Below are positions 27,601 to 37,800 of a DNA stretch of 64,000 bases, piece by piece. Both the position numbers and the translations under genes were made by a program. Origin of the DNA: Nereocystis luetkeana (lineage: Eukaryota > Sar > Phaeophyceae > Laminariales > Laminariaceae); the NCBI GenBank assembly GCA_031213475.1, contig JARUPZ010000002.1:14943425-15007424 (forward strand). The letters are read 5' to 3'. The notes beneath the pieces were generated by a model. The model did no database searches and was not told the origin of the DNA. It was given only the letters and a program-made list of their open reading frames with translations. Position 1 is the first letter of the stretch. Every line of letters begins with the position of its first letter.

Positions 27601-30115
27601 TTTTTGCTGCGCGTGTGACCGATGCCGTAACCTTCACAAACATTTCGTCGTCCCTGTTGGCCCCAAAAGGAACGCACGAAGAAGAAGCACTCGGCAAGAC
27701 CGCAAGCCGGGGACTCCCCACGCACGCCTGTCTTGCTTGCTAGCTTGCGGGTGCGTGGATTCCATCGGCGCACAAAAAAAAGGCGCCGGCCGTTCAAAGA
27801 CAAGAGGGCATTCATTGTGGCGTGGACACGCGCTTTAAAGTGGCGAGAACTGGTGCCCTTACATGCGCGTCGAGTCGCCAAGGTGATAACGAAGAGAGAT
27901 ATATAAGACCACGCGCAGGATGGAGCTCCTCGTGAACACAAATTACAAAATCGATGCGAACCGCTTTCCGGGGCAACAAAGCGCACCAAAACAAATACCG
28001 TTTCCGTTTTGTTGACGCAACAGCTTGCTTTGTCTTATATATTTCGCGTGCGACATTGTTTTTGCTCAGGTGAACGCTTCTCTGGTTTATTTAGCCCGGC
28101 TTGTGGTTTTTACTTTCATCAGCACCCGCGGAGGGAGCAGCCAAATGGCAGCCCCGATATTGACTTATATGTGGAACCTGCTACAATGAGCAACTTCTTG
28201 ATCCTGACATATATGGCCGAGAGACGCTCCCGCCTCTTAATCGAAGGACAAGGTGCAAGGCCCCACACACCTTCATTGCCCCCGAACAACGTCCGTATCC
28301 ATGGCTCTGGCTGAGGGCGGTCCGATGCATGGCCGCGAACGGTATGTTCAGGCTCTGAGCCAGCTCTCGGTGCAACACCGCGAGGTGGGGCGGGCAAGTT
28401 TCCACGGTGGATTCAACAAGCACACGGTACTGCGCAACGCGCTGCAATGCGGAAAGGAAGGAGTGCAAGGGTAAGACACGATGGCTTGTTTTGACGAAGT
28501 TTTCGGCTGAATCGTTCTTGGGAGGAAAGCGTAGTTTCGAGCTTCGGCTCGCAGCTAAGACCCTCCCTGGCTGTTCTGACCAACCCTTTACCGCGCGCGC
28601 TGTACTGCATCCATCCGGAACTGTTTTAGCGCCCGGTTTTACGTGCAGGCACGGGGAGATTACTCTGAGCCAATCGTTGATTAGCAACTTTCACCTCGAT
28701 AGAAAATTGTTCTTATCGACGACGCAACGGCGTTTTGCCCGTGGTGCAAGCCATGATTAAAGCGCTGCGTTCAACCGTCATACCTGTGAAAGACCACTGC
28801 AGTATTATTTCGAGCGAATGCGAGTATACTACAGTAGTTTAGACGGTGTCAAAATGTTTCGAGATGGCTAAAGCGACCGACCGGCCGACCGACCGATCGA
28901 CCGACCGATCGACCGACCGACCAACCGACGGGTCGATAACGCGTCCAAGGTGACGTCGGTGACATATTCTGCTGCACGAGCTCCTAGCGACAGCTTATAG
29001 CATCTTGTACGGCTAAGCGTCGAGTAAATAATTTTCCGCAGACAGGAAGAAGCCCCCAAAACAATACCGTTCATGAGGAAACTAACACCTGCAAGGGCAT
29101 GGCGAGGAGATCCTTCAGATGGAGCCCTCCACACCTCTCCTGGAGCTCGCATGCCCTGAAGAACATGGCCACGGGCGGAATCGCCTCCATACGGTTTAGG
29201 CACTCCACTCTCTTGTTCCAGCCCGCCATGAACGCATCGTACACCTGATTTTTTGCATACATACAAAAAAGAGAGTACAGCGTTTGCGACATGTGTAGCG
29301 TGGTATAGTTTTTGGCGTGTATATGAACCTTACCGGTGACGACGACCGCTGCGAAGGAGGTGCTGCGGCGTAACAAACGCAGAGAGATAATATGGTGTCG
29401 TCGATTAGACGACCGACCGACTTCACGCCGTACAACGTTTATGGTTAGCTCTCTAGCTGGCTCGAGCTGGCTCGAGCTAGATCGACAGAGAGCTCGCGTG
29501 GTCCCTGGGAGTTTTGTCGTTGTGGAGCTTGAAAAAAACTCACAGGGCTAGACAGGAGTGTACCCAAAAGCTTCCCATTATATTAAATTCAACCAGTTGT
29601 TGGTGAATCGGGACTGTTTCTAAATAATGAAATGGGAATTGTCTGGACCCACACATTTGGGGGGGGAGGGAAAGGAACAACAACACAATCCTTGAGGTAC
29701 TGGTATGACACAATATGTGGTGCAAGTAACCCACATAACGCAGGAACCCACGCGAGGTCGTATTTCATGCCCATCTCAACGGCAAGTAAGTCTATACAGA
29801 GCGGCGATGACATCCATGCGCGTCGAACCGGAGCTACTACTAGCAGAGGCGTTTGTTTGTGTTTGCAGTACAAAACATCTACGAAAAGAACCGACGGTGC
29901 TACGGGGTAGTAAAAACGTCGATTCATCCCGATCTTGAGGGGGGAAATATCCAGCCAACCAAAAGAAAATTCAGGAAACAACCACGAACCTTGCTTACCC
30001 TTCTTAGAACTAAACTGCTGCACCCGCTATGGGGGGGCGACAAGCAATACTTGGATATTTGTCTGGCAGTGTAGGGTAAAAGGTTTGAAATAATAACAGA
30101 GGCAGTAATGCACGG

Positions 30116-30160
<45 letters not shown>

Positions 30161-32285
30161 CTATACGAAGTATATACATACACGAATGGGGGAAAAAAAA
30201 CTGCCACATTCCTCAAAGCACCAGTCAACGAGATGGCCAAGTTTGCTGTTGCGAGACCAAGGAGACAAGGGAGTTCACATTGCCAAACGGCATTAACTTC
30301 CGGACACACACCACGCGTTTTTCGTCACCCTGTCATTTCCACCTCGTTGACTTTGCACCCTCACCTTGAAGGAAGTGGCAAGCTGGAGGAAAACGACGAG
30401 CATGGCTCTTGATCTCGCCACGCGCACCCTCTCGAGCGCCAGGAGTAATCGTCTGGGTGATGTGAGTGTTCGGCGGCACGTCGGGTTGGGGGGTGGGGGG
30501 GGACTCGTGAAATTCGGCGAGCTTACTTGTTGCTCTCCCTTTCACCCTACTGTAGCTTTGCGCTGGTGAATAGAATCTCCAAACGAATCGCCCCGTACGA
30601 GTACGCACGATTCATCCGAATCGGAAAATAAGTAAAATAATGTTGGGTGTGTGCGACAATAAAAATCGGTGTATATACTGATATCAATATCGTGTGCCTG
30701 GAGGAAATCCAACTATTAATACTGTAGTTCACACTATTAATAATTTTACAAATTATTGCGGGGGACCGTGGTAATCAGGACCAACTATGCTCAGTAAAAA
30801 AACTGCAATATATTTTTTGTGTGTATGATGAGTCCTGATTACGAATATTTATGTCCCCCGTAATAACTTGTCGCGAAAAACGATTGGGGTGTGTGCTCCT
30901 TTTTCATCCTGCTGTATATTCGCCATTGCCTTACTTCCGCTGTTGTTAATGAACACATTGTTTCGATCTCGGCCTCAGCATCATTGTCCTACCCATTCAT
31001 GACAGCGGCCAGTAGGTTGTTGTACGTATTGCATGCGTATCGTGTGTCTGCTATTACAACTTGTTTCACAATGTATTATACCTCAAGACTTTCGGGCAAA
31101 ACATGTACCAGGGTACCAGGTACCAGGTGTGTGCTACTACCACCGTAGCTGAACATATCCTTCGAAGTATACGAAAAGGACGTCGTCAGCAGTGCAACGG
31201 GGAGTTTACATTACACACACACCAGTCTATACGTTGCGTCGTACTTACATGCACCTGACCAGCACCAGGTGTTTATGTATGAACCAAGTGGTGTGTATTT
31301 AGAGCTTATCATGCGTGTGCATGAACATGTAGCAAACACACCTGCTGAAGACGACGAGCTCGTCCAAGTTGGAGAAAACAAAAGCAATGTCCGTTCGGGA
31401 CACCGGACAACCCGTCCCGGCCCGATCGGCATCTTCTTGTTGCTCCAGCCACCGCACGAGCGGTGCGTGAAACACATCGACCAACGTCTGCGCACGAAGA
31501 AGACACCACGCATGCACGCCAGCAGCGGGAATCGATCGGAGTGAGCAACGTGCAGTAGGAATTACTCTTCGTAGTACGTAAACCTTCCCACAAAATGATG
31601 TACATACATACATCATACGTATAAAAATGTGCTTGGATAGCCATTCCCGAAGAGATAGATACGTCAGTTGGTGTAAAACGGAACGGCTGATCTGCATTTG
31701 GTACCGAACTCGACACAGAACCACGGATACAAAGCGCGTTGTGATGCTTACAGACACCATTATTATAAGCCGCCAGGGGACGCAACAGGTTGTCACCATG
31801 GCGAGATGTATCCGGCTTGAGAAACATCAGCATACAGCGGCGTGGAAACACATACGTACGGCGTACTTGTAGCACGATACACACCTGTGAAGCAGATTTA
31901 AAGTTGAAGCAAGAATTAATTTTGTCTTCCTGTGGTTGTCCGTAGTCTTCACGTATGTGCGCAGCAACTGCTACTGCTGTATGTACGCAGTGGTGGACAG
32001 CGACAAATACGCCAAGTTACACAGTAGTCGAACGCAAAACAAACAGCAGACGCTACACCTCCATATTCTGCTTGCTCTCGCACTCAGAGTGGCCCTTTAT
32101 ACACGCTTCATCACCTGCATATTAGTCAGAAACTTTCGCTCGTCAAGAAGGAGCTCGTCGAGCATCGCGTGGTGACACCCCCCGGCTTGAAAAGCAGCAG
32201 CCCACGAATCTCGCCTTGTCGCGGTACCGCCGATCGCACGCTCCGACTGACCATGTCCGTCGTCGGTGCTTGGACAATTGCCCAT
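14501..32285 (-). CDS. DH-PH-RGS-PDZ multidomain signalling protein (RhoGEF), 17 exons
   Basis: Exons, 5' to 3' on the minus strand: 32285-32115, 31487-31342, 30452-30365, 29244-29089, 28441-28271, 26727-26605, 25593-25451, 24491-24413, 23612-23500, 23150-22430, 22040-21964, 21416-21227, 19869-19666, 19456-17602, 17067-16988, 15920-15795, 14653-14501. All junctions are GT-AG with matching phase; the sum is 4596 bp, 1531 residues plus TAA. The start MGNCPSTD fits N-myristoylation. DH spans about residues 38-228 (AMLDELLLDERKFL; LAMPLQRVAQYRVLVE is the conserved 'PvQR..Y' helix). PH spans about 267-390 (IKEGRLTKV; RFVLYPDELFHA; C-terminal helix EKNEWVAAL). RGS spans about 640-790 (AVENLNFREAVASYRAL; VNLSAAGREAI; FMQFRNSETFLQL). 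A Ser/Ala/Gly homopolymer linker covers 795-1412. PDZ spans about 1416-1502 (GTGLGMKLVNNKGM; VGDVLVSVNG; LSLVVRRP). Inferred role: membrane-anchored exchange factor for Rho/Rac-type GTPases under G-alpha control. Least certain are the acceptors at 22040 and 19456. Confidence 0.85.
14654..15794 (-). repeat. Last intron of the DH-PH-RGS-PDZ gene with GACC-type tracts
   Basis: The intron contains (CCGA/GACC)n tracts at 14878-14936 and 15119-15178; the second grades into CACC repeats. Related GACC tracts occur at 28868-28935 and 56636-56664. Nothing else is recognised. Confidence 0.7.
16030..16310 (+). mobile_element. Degenerate tRNA-SINE body with a nested family A fragment
   Basis: The flanking parts match the SINE body (GAGCAGTGGGAATG near 16050; CACCTGTGACC..GGCTTGT near 16227) seen at 27045 and 38501. 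Between them, at about 16110-16210, sits a reversed family A 3' end (GATCTCATGCATAG, CCATAGACCCTCGCATCC). This indicates insertion of one repeat into the other. The whole lies in an intron of the DH-PH-RGS-PDZ gene. Confidence 0.6.
16795..16925. repeat. C-rich polypyrimidine tract in an intron
   Basis: About 130 bp are almost purely C and T on the plus strand, with several C runs of 7-8. It is purine-rich on the coding (minus) strand, so it is not a polypyrimidine splice signal for that gene. Confidence 0.8.
20090..20560. repeat. Rearranged family A copy (3' half inverted relative to 5' half)
   Basis: Positions 20090-20312 carry the family A 3' half in reverse orientation (CATGCATGGTCGCAGTCG; CCGCTTGTGAGGCGGAC). 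Positions 20342-20560 carry the 5' half in forward orientation (GGTTGGGTTGACGTCGG; ATCATTTGTGCGGGG). The composite lies in the intron between the second and third RGS exons. Confidence 0.7.
21150..21226. repeat. (CACC)n-like tract
   Basis: Imperfect CCCA/CACC repeats end exactly at the donor site (minus strand CAG|GTGGGT) of the middle RGS exon. Confidence 0.7.
24150..24183 (+). repeat. Short interstitial telomere-like repeat
   Basis: The tract reads TTAGGGTCAGGGTCAGGG followed by TTAGGG. It is a short variant array in an intron, with no chromosome end nearby in the window. Confidence 0.45.
24679..25171 (-). repeat. Family A repeat, near full-length copy (reverse)
   Basis: The reverse complement spans from CATGCATGGCCGTAGTCG to CGCCAACCGACGTCAACCCC. 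It lies in the intron between the second and third PH exons of the DH-PH-RGS-PDZ gene. Confidence 0.8.
26765..26823. repeat. (GA)n followed by (TA)n microsatellites
   Basis: (AG)n covers 26765-26790 and (TA)n covers about 26806-26823. Both lie just upstream, on the minus strand, of the first PH exon. Confidence 0.9.
27045..27355 (+). mobile_element. tRNA-derived SINE, copy 1
   Basis: The element starts GGCGTCCCCGGTGGCTTGG, an A-box-like tRNA head (TGGCTTGGTGGG), with an eroded B box (GAGTTCAAGCCTC). The body carries TTCTTGCATTAAA, GCGTGAGTTAGCTAC, GAGCAGTGGGAATGCTG and CACCTGTGACCACGGC. It ends next to a (TA)n tract. The copy at 38501 is very similar. It sits in an intron of the DH-PH-RGS-PDZ gene. 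Confidence 0.75.
27357..27386. repeat. (TA)n microsatellite
   Basis: An AT dinucleotide tract lies at the tail of SINE copy 1 and may derive from its 3' tail. Confidence 0.85.
28868..28935. repeat. GACC/GATC tetranucleotide tract
   Basis: Imperfect GACC and GATC units run head-to-tail within an intron between DH exons. Confidence 0.85.
30119..30157. repeat. (TA)n microsatellite
   Basis: About 19 uninterrupted TA units lie in an intron between DH exons. Confidence 0.95.
30756..30863. mobile_element. TA-target MITE, copy 4 (diverged)
   Basis: This 108 bp hairpin starts TTGCGGGGGACCGTGG and ends TGTCCCCCGTAA, with TA flanks. It is more diverged than copies 1-3. It lies in the intron between DH exons 2 and 3. 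Confidence 0.8.
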
Positions 32286-34835
32286 GCCTTCACGTCAAGT
32301 GCGAGCAATCAAGCTATATACCAGGTACCGATGCTACTCAAAGAAGGCACAACGAGCAGGCCAGGTCAGAGCATGCGCTGGCAGTCCGCGTGTAAAGTGA
32401 TTGAGTGAGGTGTCGGCGTCGGGGCTTGGCTTGGCTGTTGATGGCAAGATACACGTATGAACGTCGAGCTTAAAAAAATCGTTATCGTAGGCCGGCAGAC
32501 CGGCCCGCCCGTTTTCCCGAAATATGCGGCGTGTCCTGTACCGTTTCGAATATGCCTTTGAAAACAAGAGATAACGGAGGTGGAGAGACGTTACTACTGC
32601 TGTATCATGTACCGTATCATAAGAGGTATCTTACGATATCTTACAATTGTATGATACCTGGTATCATATTTATAGATCTTGTCCTTTGGGCGCCCCGATC
32701 ACCGCGGCTGGGGCGTCGCCGTGAAGAGACGGTGCCCCCCCCACTTTGGTCACTCTTCTCACCTTCGGATTATTGCTGTTGAGCGTATGATACAACGCAT
32801 CATCACGAGAAGAAAAAAAGGACAAAAAAAAACAACGTCTTTTTTTGTGCCCGTTGTTCGTACTTGCATTTATCATCATCAGCCAAACGCCGTCGCGAAC
32901 TTGATATTTTTTCGACCCTAAAAAAAAAAAAGCTCCAAGTAGTTTGTCCTCAGAAACGTGGGTAGAGCAGTCAGTCGTAAAGGCGCCGCATCTTAGGCCG
33001 CAATAAGCACATATAGTGCCCCGGCAGCAAGCGAGATTCCAGGAATCAATCCAGAGTCAGCCGAGTAGCTCTTCTACTCGGATCTCCTACCATGTATGAG
33101 TATATTCACGGGACGAGTCGTTCGTTTTTTTTCCCCATTCGACCGTACTGGGATGTATGCTCTCCTCGAGCTATCGGACGCTGTACTCGTATGAGTTTAG
33201 GAAACCAGTTGGCGGCCCCTATCTTCGGATGAAGTTCCTGTATCCAAGAGGTATCCAGCCAGGTATCTGTTACATACAGTGTACGTGTATATGTATGCAC
33301 TTGCTTGTGCATAGAAGTATATGCGTCCATCCAGAATGTCAGGGCGTAAAACACGCGCGGCAAACCGGCCAACAACGTCATGAGCATTGCAATGAGTGTT
33401 GAACACCACCAGCTCGTAGACTACTATTAACCCTTTTAGGACTGCAGTCTCCTTTTGGGGACAATTGGGGGCAAACTACTTGGAATTAGAATGGTTTGTC
33501 CCCAAAACGGGAATGGAGTTCTAATCGTACCAGGTACCAGTATATACTACGGTAGACCGGACTACTGCAAGCGAGGAGGAGCTTTTAGACTAAATTGACT
33601 TCGTGCAAGCGAGACGGCACGCGATGCGTCGGACACGTGGTGTGTCCTACAAACCTCTCTCGCGAAGGGCAATACAAACTTGCGACGTACCTGTGCAGGT
33701 ACTGTAGTTGGTCGATGACTCCGTGACACCAGTGCTCGTAATAAAGTACAAGGACGATACACACTGCTTGTACGTAGGGATATTTAACAGTGGTAGCATT
33801 AGGAGGAGTGGGTCGACAATGGACAGCACGATATATATAATGAAAAGTAAGCGAAAAACATTCGTAGAAGGCGTCAATCAAACGTTGGGTCCCTCGGCCC
33901 ACGAGGTCCCTTCAGAACTGATTGGCGTTTTGGGGGACATAATAATACTTGGATTTAGTGCGCGGTAATATTTGCAGTTCAAAAACGGTTAGCCGACCTC
34001 CCTTTGGGGTCTTCTGAGGGCGCTAACCGACATTTGCCATTCGCGTTGCTCTGCCTCCGCTGAAGAAAGAAACGTCGTGCCTTTTTCCTCTGAAATGCCA
34101 AGAAAAAAAGACGTGGCAGTCAAACGCATGGTCGAGTTGGGTTACCGTTACTGCTGTCTCGCTTTTTTTTCTCGTCCGAATGTGATGACTACCTTAAAGT
34201 TGCTCAAAAGCAAGCTTCTTCGGCTGAAAATATATATATATATATACCTGGTAGCAGTTTGCGCCATACTGGCTGTTGCGGGATATCGCAACTACAAGTA
34301 GTCGAACTTTCTGCCTACCTACCAGCCCATCGCTTAACTAGCATCTCCATACAATAATAAACTCCGGACACGGCAAACTCCCAAACACTCCTCACACGCA
34401 ATTCGAAAACTCTGGGTTTTGTCGTCGGGTCCAAAATTATTTTCGGCTTCCCCTCGAAAAAGCCTCTGACGGGAGTTCCAAAATATATATTTTTGAAAAA
34501 TTGGTGGCAGTAGTACGAGAGAAACACCGCTGTCTGCAATGTACACCAGTGGCACTACAGCAGGCCCGCAGTCGTAAGGGTCGACTTTCAAAGCGGCACT
34601 TACCTCTATATCCCCTCCCCCCCCGCCCTTATTTAGAAAAAAAAGACTATTTCACCCCGTCAAGAACTGACAGGCCGTATCACTCAGGCCGGGGGAATAA
34701 TCACCGTTTCGTATTCACATCGTACTTTTAATGGCGACTACATCACCGGCCAAGAGCGGCATATGTTTCTCTTCAAGGTCTACAGTAGTACAGCACCCTC
34801 CAGCCCGGCCACTTCATCGTATGCTTCGTCAAAGT
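32286..34835. other. Intergenic interval between two minus-strand genes
   Basis: No exon is supported. Visible structures are a hairpin-type element at 33431-33521 (CCCTTTTAGGACTGCAGTC start, TTGTCCCCAAAACGGG inside), related to 41029-41127, and a short stem-loop at 33986-34032 (GGTTAGCC paired with the GCTAACC motif). The part nearest 32285 should hold the promoter of the DH-PH-RGS-PDZ gene, but I see no defined element. Confidence 0.5.
33431..33521. repeat. Hairpin-type repeat, second family, copy 1
   Basis: It starts CCCTTTTAGGACTGCAGTC and contains ACTTGGAATTAGAATGG and TGTCCCCAAAACGGGAATGG. It is similar to 41029-41127 and partly to 61920-61985. Confidence 0.55.
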
Positions 34836-34893
34836 CTACAGCAGTACAGCACCCTCCAGCCCGGCCACTCCGTCGTATGCTTCGTCAAAGTCT
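34784..34893 (-). repeat. 56 bp tandem duplication across the stop codon
   Basis: Two head-to-tail copies of a 56 bp unit encode DFDEAYD(G/E)VAGLEGAVLL plus TAG. The first copy supplies the actual C-terminus and stop; the second lies immediately downstream as 3' UTR. The copies differ at only a few bases. Confidence 0.85.
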
Positions 34894-37800
34894 TCTCCGT
34901 CTTCTTCCTCCTCCTCCTCCTCCTCCTCGCTATCCAACTCCCCCCCACTACCCAAGCGGCCACCATCTTGTTCCACAAGATTGTCGTTGTCACCCAAGGA
35001 TACAAACTCGGCTGCGTTGTCCTCCAGCACGCCCGTGGGGAGAACACGGCTCTCTTGGCGTGCGACACCGGGTTTGCTGCCTGATGGGGCGGCGTTCTTT
35101 GTGTCGGCGAACTGTTTCCGATTATTATTCTGCCCAAAAGCGGAATCAATGCAACAAGCAGAAAACGCCGTTGGGTGCTTATACGTAATGTGGCGATCAA
35201 GAGCAGGAAACTTACGAGCCCAGAGGTGCGTACGTACATATGATACAGCTTTCACACAAAGTTTCGATTTTAAAGGAACGCAAAAACCCGGCACCAAGGT
35301 TTCTGGTGTTTTTCCTCAAGTTTTGAGATCGCGAATCGCCACACCGCGGCTGTGCTAAAATAATCGGTGAAAAAGAATACCGCAGTTGGAGGTGGACGAA
35401 CGCACACACACGTGGCAATATTGCAGACCAATCCATCTGGATAAAGAAGCACGAGGGAGGCGATGTGTATGCGGTGCGACCAACCGACGGGCATATACTA
35501 TTTCATTCTTGCTCCTCGCCGTCGCGGCAAGTACGACAGTACGTAGCTACCAGGTACCTGGTATCAGGTACGAGTATGTCTTACCACTCTCACCGGGAAC
35601 CTAAGCTCCATTCTATGTTCGCGTTAGACTACAAAACGGGCACTATATTCCCGTCCAGAGTGGTATATGTTTGGTTGATCATCGATAAAAATAGATCATG
35701 GAGTGCCTACTTCTAAAAATATGGCATGCGGCGTGAATACGACAGCCTCCGGTCGTGGGTAGGAGGGCGCGCACCCTCCACTGATCCACCGTGGCTTGCG
35801 TGCTTCCACCCCCGCACCAACGCGCACGCTCGCACCTGAGTGAAGGCGGTCGACTTCGACTCCCTGCGGGCGCACGCATTGAAGTTCTTGTGAAGCTGCG
35901 TATTCACCTCGCCGTCCTCGAGCTTTTAGCGATGGTGAAAGCGGGCGGCCCGAGAGACCGAAAAAGCGGGGCAGCACGACCAATGCGATGCGGGTTACCT
36001 CTGGGACATAGCCGAACATCAAGGGAAGGGTCGAGGAAGCATCCGCGTCGTTACTGTAAACGTAGCCTACCTCGTAGCGGCACAGCGGTGACGTTGTGGC
36101 ACCGGAACGTACGAGGTGGAAGCGCAACAACACTTCGACAACGTTCGTGCGAGCCCCGCCTGCGACCTCTTTGCCTGCGACGCCCCGTCTCACCCTGGTC
36201 CCCCCCAGCCCCGCCCCTCCGCCCCAGCGTCTGTGGGCCCTGTCTCGGCGTCCGAGGTCTCACCCCCTGGCTGGCAGCCTGCCGCGGCACACCTTGAGGG
36301 CGACTCTACCGCAGCGCTGGCATAGAGGTTTTACGCATTTCCCTTCCCTCCCCGCACTCTCTGTCTCTCTCCCCCCCTCCCCCCCCGCCCCCCCTACGTC
36401 TCTCCAGCACTCCCTACCTCCCATCCCCCCCCCCTGCCTCACCCCCTCCGTCTTTCGCTCCCCCCCCCCCCCCCCCCCCCCTCCCTCCCTCCATCCTTCC
36501 CTCCCTCCACTCCCCCTTCCTCCCACCCACCCACCCCCTCCCTCTTTCTACCCTCCTCATACAAGTTGAGGGGGCCTTATCGCGTCCACCACGCCATGGC
36601 AACAAAAATAAACGCTTTTGTTCTCTTACCGGCTCCGCGAATGTTTTCCGGTAGCAGTCGGGCGACACGCACTCATTTACGCAGTTGTTCGCCTCCAGGG
36701 GGACCAGGTGGCCGCACGTGCCCGTCTGGCAAGCCTGCCTCCGCTCGTACGTTGAGTCCTTGTTCTGCATAAAATAAAGCAAGCGAAGAATAGGGGCGGG
36801 GCGGGGAAGACGGGGTGATATAAACAGCAGTTCAAAAGGAGCTGCCACTATTAATAGCAAGCACTATATACTGAAATAATAATAGCCAAGTATGCTCGTA
36901 CCAGGTACGCAGAAGACCCCAGTTTGATGCCCTTGACTGACCGCCCCCTACAGTAAAACTGGTAATACTGTAGTATGCTAAGGCCAAAGGAGGCCTTAAC
37001 GCGCCCAGCAAGACCGGTTTCCAGCAGAAGCATATCATTCGCAATAAGTATTAGTTTCGAGATACAATTTGATCTCACAGCTGATGTGTGTGTACGAGTG
37101 TGTGCGTTGTTTTTCTTTTATCTTTTACAAATACTGGCTGCTGTAAGGAGTGGATAGGTCGGAGCGTAATTTCAAAACCACGTATGTATGGATGGTTGAC
37201 AGCACTCTCACCCCTCGACGGACAGCCGTCAAGGAACTCCCCACACCAAGACTAGTAGGCACGCAGATTCATTTTAAAAGAGGCAATGACCGGTCAAAAG
37301 TACCATAGACCGTCAACCCGACATATTTTGGTTGCTACGAACGGGCTCTATGGGTATGACGAGGGTAGGGTAAGCGCTCGACGACAAAGAGAACAGGGGA
37401 TAATACTGCGGGCGATCGGCTGAAAAACATTTTAGTTAAATTACTGCATAATAGTTGCCTTTACGTCGACACCTATCAATGCACGAATACTTGCCGTTCT
37501 GTTCTGCATGTGAATGTATCCCATATTATAGTGTTTCCCCGTAAAAAAAGAAAGTCGTGAGGATCGTCGTCTCGAGGTTACGCCGCTAAATTATACGTGA
37601 AAATTCAAAAACCTGGAAATTTTACCACGGCGAAAAAATATGACGAGAGGTACTTTTACGGGCATTTTGTTTTTCGTCGTGAGGATGAACAGCTGCGAAC
37701 AGACCGCACCCAGGCCATATGCACCCCCATCTCCCAACCTTGGCATCCCTCATCTCGTGCGCTGTAAGCAATCCACAGCAGCAGCAGCAGTGTACCACGA

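Noticed and set aside
28181-28270. Extension of the fifth DH exon through KVCGALHLVLRLRGG
   Set aside because: The donor AAG|GTGTGT at 28270 and the phase match to the PH exon at 26727 make this intronic.
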